The notes under the pieces: model-generated | What the model saw: the letters and a program-made list of their open reading frames with translations, nothing else | Told to the model about the DNA's origin: nothing | The model's database searches: none | Origin: an uncultured Lachnospiraceae bacterium | Lineage (GTDB): Bacteria; Bacillota; Clostridia; Lachnospirales; Lachnospiraceae | Direction: 5' to 3' | Assembly: GCA_910585625.1 (NCBI GenBank) | Contig: CAJUFQ010000024.1 | Location: 1 to 58,850 of the forward strand | Length of the DNA stretch: 58,850 bases | Shown: in pieces, positions 1 through 6,127 of the stretch | Layout of the letters: each line of letters starts with the position of its first letter | Numbering within the stretch: position 1 is the stretch's first letter | Translations under genes and position numbers: made by a program

Positions 1-47
1 TTTACAGGAAAATATCAGGCATTTCACTACACATTCATATTTAACGC

Positions 48-254
48 TTACCAAAAAACTAAACGCAGTGAGCATAGAAAAAAGTAATTACCGTAAGGAA
101 AGCCAAATAACATAGACAGGGCAAAGCAGATGGCTGCCATGAAATTAGCAACAGAGCCATATATTTCTATATATGCGTCTCTGTCCTCTGACTTCGTAAA
201 ATCATAACCCAGTAATTGTTTGATTGTTTTACTTCCTAAAAATGCTGCCGGCAT
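48..254 (-). pseudogene. Fragment of an unidentified small membrane protein
   Basis: I do not recognise the family. The 68-residue frame has a charged N-terminal half and one hydrophobic segment (VANFMAAICFALSMLFG) likely to cross the membrane. The ATG at 254 has no Shine-Dalgarno site. The same frame stays open upstream for eight codons (QILRDCKA) back to a TGA at 279-281, and the sequence looks like natural protein through that stretch. This suggests a gene that lost its 5' end rather than a complete small gene. It faces away from the MerR-type gene that follows. It could also be a short real membrane protein using another start. Confidence 0.35.
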
Positions 255-296
255 TGCTTTACAATCTCTAAGAATTTGTCATTTTGAATATAGGTA

Positions 297-327
297 TTGA
301 CTCTCTCGTAACGTGACGGTTTATGGT
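297..327 (+). promoter_or_regulatory. MerR-type promoter with 19-bp spacer
   Basis: TTGACT (297-302) and TATGGT (322-327) are separated by 19 bp. Overlong spacing is the hallmark of promoters activated by MerR-family proteins, which untwist the DNA. The spacer contains the core CTCTCGTAACGTGACGG, a loosely dyad-symmetric sequence of the kind bound by TipA/Mta-like regulators. It lies directly upstream of a MerR-type gene, so autoregulation is the natural reading. Confidence 0.6.
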
Positions 328-347
328 AGGAAGGAAAGGAGGAAGCG

Positions 348-971
348 ATGAAGACGGTAAAGGATGTGTCAGAGATAACCGGGGTAAGCATAAGGACGCT
401 GAGATACTATGATGAGATAGGGTTGTTAAAACCAGCAGAATTATCAGAAGCAGGTTATCGCTTATATGACAACAGAGCAATAGAAAGGCTGCAAGAAATT
501 ATGTTCTTTAAAGGACTGCAGAAAATCTTAGACCATACACTGGAATCCGTGTCCCCAAAATCACCTGAAGAACAGATACAAAAACATGGCAGCATAGAAA
601 AATACAGGGAGCATCTTGCATCTGGATTTTCAAATGGGCAGGCGTTTGCGGATGTGTTCAAATGGTATGGCGGTAAAGAAAAAGTAATGAGAGCTATCAT
701 GCAGTCTATAGGAAATACTGAGAAATTGAAGCAGGAACAGGATGAAAACGCCGAAATTTATAAGCAGTTTATGGAAGCGAAAGAGTCTGGAGATGAAAAT
801 GCAGAGAAAGAAGCGGTCAAGCGTCTTGCTGAAAGTTATAAGAAAATGTTTGGCCTTGATAATGCAAGGAATATGCTTTTAGATTTGGCAAATGAATACC
901 TGGAATTTCCCAAATTGGCGGAGGCGACTGACAAGCAAATTGGCATTGGCTGCTCGGAATACGTTGCATAA
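348..971 (+). pseudogene. MerR/TipA-like transcriptional regulator, C-terminally truncated
   Basis: Residues 1-70 form a clear MerR winged helix-turn-helix (SIRTLRYYDEIGLLKPAE, then GYRLYD). The rest resembles the TipAS-type ligand-sensing domain of Mta/TipAL proteins, which bind antibiotics or other small molecules. Two defects are visible. After FFKGLQ (about residue 57) the usual dimerisation helix is not recognisable and seems shortened. The frame then stops at a TAA (969-971) where family members normally continue; beyond it the same frame reads AIQKY before a second stop. The start at 348 has a strong AGGAGG site. The gene is either a recent pseudogene or a shortened regulator. The MerR-type promoter upstream is intact. 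Confidence 0.6.
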
Positions 972-1033
972 GCCATTCAAAAGTATTAAGGCGTTTAGGT
1001 TTTCGCTGGAAAAACAGTAAACCCCTGAAAGAT

Positions 1034-1066
1034 AAGGGACAGCAGTTCACTATGATGCTGTCCCTT
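1034..1066 (+). terminator. Hairpin downstream of MerR gene
   Basis: AAGGGACAGCA (1034-1044) and TGCTGTCCCTT (1056-1066) form a perfect 11-bp stem with an 11-nt loop. No clear T-run follows, so termination is plausible but not certain. Confidence 0.5.
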
Positions 1067-1204
1067 AATCGTATAAAATAACCCAAATCAATAAACGGAT
1101 AACGCAATCGCGGTGTTTGGGCAAAAATTTATGTACTCATTTTCGGAAGTTTTGTAGAATTTATGTATTATTTTTAAAAAATCAAAGCTCAAAATTTTTA
1201 TATA

Positions 1205-1253
1205 TTGACACAAGTGAACTTAAATGCCATAATAGCTAATATGATTAGCTATT
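1205..1253 (+). promoter_or_regulatory. TetR-gene promoter with palindromic operator
   Basis: TTGACA (1205-1210), a 17-bp spacer and CATAAT (1228-1233) make a strong sigma-A promoter. Overlapping its -10 and start region is an inverted repeat with 10-bp arms, AATAGCTAAT (1231-1240), a 3-bp centre ATG, then ATTAGCTATT (1244-1253). The position is right for repression. The repeat lies 20 bp before the TetR start codon, so it is the likely operator for autoregulation. Confidence 0.75.
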
Positions 1254-1273
1254 AGCAAAGAGGAGTAGCCTAT

Positions 1274-1852
1274 ATGAAAGCTGGTTTAAACAAAACAACG
1301 ATTATTGAAATGGCGGCTAATATAGCGGATGAAAGAGGTATTGCTAATGTAACCCTAAAGGTGTTGGCGGCAGAATTGGGAGTAAAATCCCCATCTTTGT
1401 ACAAGCATTTTAATGGTGGAATTGATGAATTAAATAAAGAACTTATGCTGTACGGCTGGCATTCTTTAGAAAACAAGATTACAAAAGTCGCCATAGGCAG
1501 GGCGAAGGATGATGCAATAATGGCTATATGTTATGCTTATCGTAATTTTACTGCCGAGCATAAGGGATTGTTTGAAGCTATGCAATGGTACAATATGTAT
1601 CAGTCAGAGGAACATTTGCAAGCGACACAAGGCATGGTGTCTGTTTTTTGTCAAGTCCTTGATTCCTATGAATTGAATGAGGAGCAAAAAGTGCATATTG
1701 TGCGTATGTTTCGGGGGTTTCTGCAAGGTTTTTCTTCCATTGAAAGCCACGGTGGATATGGAAACCCACTATCCATAAATGACAGCTTTGGTTTTGCACT
1801 GAAAGTAATACTGAATGGTATTCATGATTTGCAGGGAGGAATGGAGAAATGA
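1274..1852 (+). CDS. TetR/AcrR family transcriptional regulator
   Basis: This 192-residue protein has an N-terminal TetR helix-turn-helix (about residues 6-50, VTLKVLAAELGVKSPSLYKHF) and an all-helical C-terminal region resembling the WHG-type ligand domain. It should bind the adjacent palindrome as a dimer and be released by an unknown small molecule. GAGGAG precedes the ATG. The TGA overlaps the ATG of the next gene (ATGA), so the two are translationally coupled. The regulon is probably this TetR-CPBP-PEBP unit. The ligand cannot be read from the sequence. Confidence 0.85.
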   Translation: MKAGLNKTTIIEMAANIADERGIANVTLKVLAAELGVKSPSLYKHFNGGIDELNKELMLYGWHSLENKITKVAIGRAKDDAIMAICYAYRNFTAEHKGLFEAMQWYNMYQSEEHLQATQGMVSVFCQVLDSYELNEEQKVHIVRMFRGFLQGFSSIESHGGYGNPLSINDSFGFALKVILNGIHDLQGGMEK

Positions 1853-2479
1853 AACAGCTTTTTGGAACTTATTTTATTGGTATTGCTTTAAGTGTTTTCT
1901 TACTTACCGTGTCTGTCTTTATAATTGCAGCGACTGGAAATATAAAATATCAAGGGATTATTGAAAACACTGATATTCTTATGATAATTCTCTTAACAGG
2001 GGGATTTATGATTCAAGGTGCGGCGGAAGAAATACTTTGCAGGGGGGATTGTTTTGCACGCGCTTAAAGAAAAAACTTCATTTTTGATGGCAATGATTGT
2101 AAGTACAATTTTATTCATTTTTCCGCATTGGTCGTCTCTATTTGCAGATGAAATGATTTATGGTGTAATTGGTGCCATAAATCTAATTCCTATTTCTGTT
2201 ATTTTTTTATTTCTCACAATTTATTTTAAAAGCATTTGGGCAGCCTGCGGTCTTCATTCATTTTGGAATGCTATTTTGTATAGTGTCCTTGGATTGAATT
2301 TAAGTGGCAATGAAGAAACCGTAGCAGCAGTATTTAATATGAAGTCCGTAGGCGACAACATTTGGAATGGCAGCATATATGGAATTGAAGCGAGTGCAGC
2401 GACAACTGTTGTATTGGATTTTGCGACTGCGTTGGTTTTTGTTGTGGGCAGAAAGAGGGTAAAGAGGAATCAATTTTAA
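1849..2479 (+). pseudogene. CPBP-family intramembrane metalloprotease, frameshifted
   Basis: The first frame (1849-2067) carries two hydrophobic segments and CPBP motif 1, EEILCRG. It then slips at a run of six G (2042-2047). If one G is removed the protein continues as GIVLHALKEK into the frame that ends at 2479. That second part has the other CPBP motifs, FIFPH and HSFWN, and several membrane segments. All catalytic motifs of the Abi/CPBP family (prenyl-endopeptidase-like, often linked to bacteriocin or peptide processing) are therefore present but split. It starts inside the TetR stop codon. The lesion could be a true inactivation, a phase-variable G-tract or a sequencing error. Confidence 0.75.
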
Positions 2480-2525
2480 AGTTGCAGAAATGATTGAAAT
2501 ATAAAAAGGTTAGGAGAAATATGAA

Positions 2526-2993
2526 ATGGAGAAAAATACTCTTGAGTTTGAGTGCATGGGAATAAAAGACGGAGGGAAATTTCCAGTAGAGAATACTGGG
2601 CGGGGGAAGGATATTTCACCAGAATTTATCATAAAAAACTTATCTCCATATGCCAAAACTTTTATTATTACTCTTGAAGATTTGAGCCATCCGATTAAAA
2701 GATTTACACATTGGATTATTTGGGACATTCCTGCGACAAATAAAATTGCGCAAGCCATCCCATCAGGAAAAACAGTATCTTCACCAGAGGGCGCGGTACA
2801 AGGAATCGGATATGGATTTCACCGCTATGCAGGACCAAAGCCGCCGAAAGGTAAATCCCACAGATATTGTTTTACTATTTATGCATTAGATTGTAAGATT
2901 AGTCTGAAAGCATCTTCTACTAAGAGAAAAGTTCTGAGTAAGGCAAATAGCCATATTCTCCAGCAAGGAGAAGTTTGTGGGTATTTTGAATAA
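2526..2993 (+). CDS. YbhB/YbcL-type PEBP (Raf kinase inhibitor-like) protein
   Basis: This 155-residue protein belongs to the phosphatidylethanolamine-binding protein family. Visible signatures are SPEFIIKNLSPYAKTF, the ligand-pocket segment HWIIWDIPA and the conserved YAGPKPPKGKSHRY followed by FTIYALD. Bacterial members are cytoplasmic or secreted small-ligand-binding proteins with no settled enzymatic role; no signal peptide is present here. The start follows AGGAGA with good spacing. It lies 46 bp after the CPBP gene on the same strand and probably belongs to the TetR-controlled unit. Confidence 0.85.
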   Translation: MEKNTLEFECMGIKDGGKFPVENTGRGKDISPEFIIKNLSPYAKTFIITLEDLSHPIKRFTHWIIWDIPATNKIAQAIPSGKTVSSPEGAVQGIGYGFHRYAGPKPPKGKSHRYCFTIYALDCKISLKASSTKRKVLSKANSHILQQGEVCGYFE

Positions 2994-3069
2994 AAAATTG
3001 TCATTAAGTAAAGTCATCAGAGAACCAGATGCACAGACACAGAGCCGATGAATTTGTGAAATGAGGGTT

Positions 3070-3131
3070 GGGGGTGCGGACATTTTCCTGGATTGGCGGC
3101 TTAGCCAGTCCAGGAAAATGTCCGCACCCCC
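3070..3131. repeat. Long near-perfect inverted repeat between convergent genes
   Basis: A 23-bp perfect stem (3070-3092 with 3109-3131; the left arm begins GGGGGTGCGGACATTTTCC) is extended by one T:G pair and TGGC/GCCA, giving about 28 paired bases around a 6-nt loop (3098-3103). It sits between the convergent PEBP and HxlR genes. No T-run follows on either strand, so it may end transcription in both directions, or be a mobile palindromic unit. Confidence 0.7.
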
Positions 3132-3170
3132 CTCCAGCGCCATCCGAGCGTGCCGGCAAGGGTTGCACAG

Positions 3171-3539
3171 TCAGCCCTTTTTGTATGGATTTACATAATC
3201 TGGACAGAGGTATTTCTCGCTCCACTCAAACATGGTTTCCAGTACGGGAAGGAAACTCTGGCCTAACTCCGTCAGGGTGTACTCCACCTTAGGCGGTATT
3301 TGCTTATATATTTTTCTATGGATGAATCCGTCTTGCTCCAGTTCCCGGAGCTGTTTCGTCAGGGTCGATTGCGTAATGCCGTCCAAACGTCTCATAAGTT
3401 CCCCAAACCGTTGTACTTTGTAAAAGGATATATACCATAAAATCAGGATTTTCCATTTACCCGCAATGTAGGATTGGAGCCTGCTCATAGGCTCACAGCG
3501 GGCAAGCTGTTTTTCTTCACTGAATTTGTTGTCTGCCAT
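3171..3539 (-). CDS. HxlR family transcriptional regulator
   Basis: This 122-residue protein is a typical HxlR winged-helix regulator: IAGKWKILILWYI near the N-terminus, RFGELMRRLDGITQSTLTKQ as the recognition helix region, and VEYTLTELGQSFLPVL at the C-terminal helix. HxlR proteins bind DNA as dimers and often sense thiol-reactive compounds or aldehydes. I chose the ATG at 3539 because GAGGTGAGAAG sits just upstream; a GTG at 3548 would overlap that site. The gene is divergent from two radical-SAM genes whose promoter holds a palindrome, so it probably controls them and itself. Confidence 0.85.
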   Translation of the reverse strand: MADNKFSEEKQLARCEPMSRLQSYIAGKWKILILWYISFYKVQRFGELMRRLDGITQSTLTKQLRELEQDGFIHRKIYKQIPPKVEYTLTELGQSFLPVLETMFEWSEKYLCPDYVNPYKKG

Positions 3540-3598
3540 TCTTCTCACCTCACCATTAGTATAAGATACAACGTGTTAAAAAACAAGAACTGGCTTTT

Positions 3599-3627
3599 TT
3601 GCTACTAAGTACGAAAAAAGGTACTAT
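3599..3627 (+). promoter_or_regulatory. Radical-SAM promoter with HxlR-type palindrome
   Basis: TTGCTA (3599-3604), a 17-bp spacer and TACTAT (3622-3627) form a plausible promoter. Inside and over it lies AGTAC (3608-3612), GAAAAAAG, GTACT (3621-3625), a dyad of the kind used by HxlR/YodB-type repressors. Binding there would block the plus-strand promoter and could also affect the divergent HxlR gene. Confidence 0.5.
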
Positions 3628-3708
3628 CACTAAGAATAGACAGGACTTGTGGAATCCGCCCCGGTTTGTGTAACCTTATGGCAGAACATTTTCAAAGGAG
3701 GAAAGATT

Positions 3709-4605
3709 ATGCACTATACAGGAACAATCTGGCGGCCGCCTTATGAGGCAGGCTCGTTACTACTGGAGGCGACAGCGGGATGCACCCACCATAAATGCAA
3801 ATTCTGCACATTATACAATGACCTGCCTTTTTCTTTTCGGATGTCTCCATTAGAGGACATTGAGGAGGATTTGCAGGAGGCGGCAAAGAGGAACCGGATG
3901 TGGGGATCTGAATGTCGGCGTGTATTTCTGACCGGGGCGAATCCGTTTGTTTTGAAATACGATTTGCTGATGGCAATTTCTGCTTTGGTAAAAAGGTATT
4001 TTCCATCTTGTGAAAGCATTGGCTCTTTTGCAAGGATTACCGATATTGGTCTGAAATCCGATGAAGAATTGCAGCGGTTAAAAAGTGCAGGGTTTGACGG
4101 ACTGACGATAGGCATGGAAACGGCAGATGATGCGGCGCTGCAGTTTATGAATAAGGGCTATTGGAAAAAAGACATTCTGGCGCAGTGCGGGCGTCTGGAT
4201 AAGGCAGGCATATCCTATAAATTTTTCTATCTGGTGGGCATATCAGGAAAAGGCAGGGGAGCAGAGGGGGCAAAAGTGACCGCAGAGGTCTGTAACCAGC
4301 TGCACCCGGAACTGGTTGGCGCCAATATGCTCACAATCTATCCGGACTCTGAATTATATCAGGAAATCAGGAAAGGGAACTGGCAGCGGTCCGGCGAAAA
4401 AGAAAAGTACATGGAAATGAAAACTCTGGTTGAAAACCTTGCCATAGAGACGGAATTTGCGGCAATGGGAGCCTCCAATGCAGTACAGTTATATGGGGTT
4501 CTCCCAAAGGATAAAGCAAAGCTGCTGGCTGTTCTGGATGAAATTATAGGCAGTGTGGATGAGAAAGAGCTGGAGCATTACCGCAAAAATCTCCGGCATT
4601 TATAA
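3709..4605 (+). CDS. Radical SAM protein (first of a tandem pair)
   Basis: The 298-residue protein carries the iron-sulfur motif CTHHKCKFC (Cx4Cx2C) about 25 residues from the start, in the setting TAGCTHHKCKFCTLY. This spacing occurs in a COG1032-like subgroup of radical SAM enzymes. Further family features are FLTGANPFVL, GLTIGMETADD and FYLVGISGKGRG. It should cleave S-adenosylmethionine to start radical chemistry; the substrate is unknown. I chose the ATG at 3709 because AAAGGAGG precedes it at ideal spacing and the paralogue begins with the same MHxxGxxWRPxYEA. A frame extension to 3649 lacks a ribosome site. It is followed 13 bp later by a paralogue. Confidence 0.85.
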   Translation: MHYTGTIWRPPYEAGSLLLEATAGCTHHKCKFCTLYNDLPFSFRMSPLEDIEEDLQEAAKRNRMWGSECRRVFLTGANPFVLKYDLLMAISALVKRYFPSCESIGSFARITDIGLKSDEELQRLKSAGFDGLTIGMETADDAALQFMNKGYWKKDILAQCGRLDKAGISYKFFYLVGISGKGRGAEGAKVTAEVCNQLHPELVGANMLTIYPDSELYQEIRKGNWQRSGEKEKYMEMKTLVENLAIETEFAAMGASNAVQLYGVLPKDKAKLLAVLDEIIGSVDEKELEHYRKNLRHL

Positions 4606-4618
4606 GGGGGAAAGAATT

Positions 4619-5500
4619 ATGCACTTTAGCGGACGGACATGGAGGCCGCATTATGAGGCCGATTCCTGTATTATTGAGCTGACGGCGGGATGTGCCTATG
4701 GGAAATGTAACTTTTGCAATCTGTATGAGAATGAGCCCTTTCGGCTGATCTCATTGGAACAGTTTGAGGAGGATTTGCAGGAAATCAAGGATTGCCAGCC
4801 CTATGCAAGGCGGCTGTTCCTGACAGGGGCAAATCCCTTTGCACTGTCCTATAAACGGTTAAAGCCGTATGTGCTGACAGTGAGGGATTACCTGATTAAA
4901 TGCCAGTCCATTGCCATGTTTGCCAGTATCCGTGATATTCAGAATAAGGAGGTATGGCAGCTTCGAAAACTGCGGGCAATGGGAGTGAATGGACTGAGTA
5001 TCGGGACGGAAAGCGGGGATGATGACACGCTTGCCCTTGCCGGGAAAGGTTACACGGCAGATGATATTCTAAAGCAGTGCCGGAAACTGGATGAGGCAGG
5101 CATAGAATATTATTTTGTCTATATGACCGGGCTGGCAGGAAAAGGACGCGGATATTGTAATGCAGTAAACAGCGCCAGACTGTTTAGCAGGCTGAATCCA
5201 TACTTTATTTCTGTGGATGCATTGACATTATTTCCAAATACCAAACTTTATGATATGGCAGGGACAGGCAGCTTTATCCCGGCAGGGGAGAAAGAGAGAC
5301 TGCAGGAGTTACAGATATTTATTCAGAATTTGCAGATTAGGACACATTTGTTTGCCAATTCTTCCTCAAATTTTTATCCATTATCTGTTTATCTGCCAAA
5401 AGAAAGGGAAAGCGCCATTTCAGAGCTGCAATATGTGATGGACCACCACAGCGAGGAGGAGATGGCGGCATATCGGGCAGGGCTGAAATCATTAGGATAA
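4619..5500 (+). CDS. Radical SAM protein (second of a tandem pair)
   Basis: This 293-residue paralogue of the preceding gene shares its start (MHFSGRTWRPHYEAD), iron-sulfur motif CAYGKCNFC (Cx4Cx2C), FLTGANPFAL, GLSIGTESGDDD and GLAGKGRG. The two are far from identical, so this is an old duplication or a functional pair rather than a recent copy. AAGGGGG precedes the ATG. A small cytoplasmic enzyme complex of the two proteins is possible. The HxlR regulator upstream hints at a redox- or electrophile-responsive job, but the substrate cannot be inferred. Confidence 0.85.
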   Translation: MHFSGRTWRPHYEADSCIIELTAGCAYGKCNFCNLYENEPFRLISLEQFEEDLQEIKDCQPYARRLFLTGANPFALSYKRLKPYVLTVRDYLIKCQSIAMFASIRDIQNKEVWQLRKLRAMGVNGLSIGTESGDDDTLALAGKGYTADDILKQCRKLDEAGIEYYFVYMTGLAGKGRGYCNAVNSARLFSRLNPYFISVDALTLFPNTKLYDMAGTGSFIPAGEKERLQELQIFIQNLQIRTHLFANSSSNFYPLSVYLPKERESAISELQYVMDHHSEEEMAAYRAGLKSLG

Positions 5501-5689
5501 AAAGGATTAGTGCAGATATATCTGGAAAAGCATTTGGCGTCAGAATAGATATAATACGGAAATGCCATGGGGCAGGGATGATTATGTTTGTTAAGGAATA
5601 TTTTAAGTGCTGGATTGATAAACTTGCTTGTAACGGGCGTGGATATGGCTCGTTATAGGGATAAAAAGCGGATGCAAAAAGATAAGTGG

Positions 5690-5714
5690 GAAGAGGCTTC
5701 GGTCTCTTCTTTTT
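5690..5714 (+). terminator. Intrinsic terminator with UUCG tetraloop
   Basis: AAGAGGC-TTCG-GTCTCTT forms a 7-bp stem with a stable UUCG loop, followed by CTTTTT. It ends the radical-SAM transcript about 190 bp after the second gene. Confidence 0.75.
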
Positions 5715-5809
5715 ATTCCTGCGCGAGGGGAAATATCCCGTATTTTGGAACGCTTCAAATTCCATGTCCTGCAATAATGGATGGATTGGAATTAAAAAAT
5801 AGATAATGG

Positions 5810-5839
5810 TTGACAAGCTGGAATAGTAACTTTTATAAT
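5810..5839 (+). promoter_or_regulatory. Promoter of the chemoreceptor gene
   Basis: TTGACA (5810-5815), an 18-bp spacer and TATAAT (5834-5839) match the sigma-A consensus in all twelve positions. Transcription would begin near 5846, leaving a leader of about 280 nt. Confidence 0.75.
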
Positions 5840-6127
5840 AATTAAGAAATAATGAGAACGGTTGAAAATGTTCAATAATTGCATGAAAAAAATTTAGATG
5901 GAGGTGGTTTTAGTTCTGGCGTAAGCCAGCTTATGAGGTTATATAGAGAACGGGAATCTGCAAAAGAGTTTTTGATTTTTTTCAGGTACTCAAGGGAAAA
6001 TGCAAGTGACAGTTAACACAGTAACAAGAAGATTAAATCATTCATAGAGCGTTATCGTTACGAGAATGATATGGACTTGGCTGAAAATCCCATAAGTTCA
6101 GCCATGTGAGCAGGAGGTAACATTGAA

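Larger units (their letters stand above)
972..1273. other. Gene-free stretch between MerR and TetR genes
   Basis: This holds the tail of the broken MerR frame, a terminator-like hairpin (1034-1066), an AT-rich tract, and the TetR promoter and operator (1205-1253). I see no gene here. Confidence 0.6.
5501..6127. other. Gene-free stretch: terminator, promoter and long chemoreceptor leader
   Basis: This contains an intrinsic terminator (5690-5714), a strong promoter (5810-5839) and then about 280 nt of untranslated leader before the chemoreceptor ATG. The leader has several small stems: CTGGC-GTAA-GCCAG near 5918-5931, ATCATTC paired with GAATGAT around 6037-6070, and GGCTGAA paired with TTCAGCC about 6078-6102, just before the ribosome site. 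I looked for known riboswitch cores (c-di-GMP-I and -II) and did not find them. A 72-codon open frame at 5588-5806 runs through the terminator and is probably chance. Confidence 0.5.

Noticed and set aside
3068..3292. 74-codon open frame over the long inverted repeat
   Set aside because: It is made by the palindrome itself and then runs antisense to the HxlR gene.
3540..3548. GTG start for the HxlR gene
   Set aside because: The good GAGGTGAGAAG ribosome site would lie over and after the GTG; it fits the ATG at 3539.
5588..5806. 72-codon open frame before the chemoreceptor
   Set aside because: It runs through the UUCG terminator, has no ribosome site and no recognisable protein pattern.
5840..6127. 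c-di-GMP riboswitch before the chemoreceptor
   Set aside because: Neither the GEMM-I conserved core nor the class II pseudoknot sequence could be found, so only an unnamed structured leader is reported.
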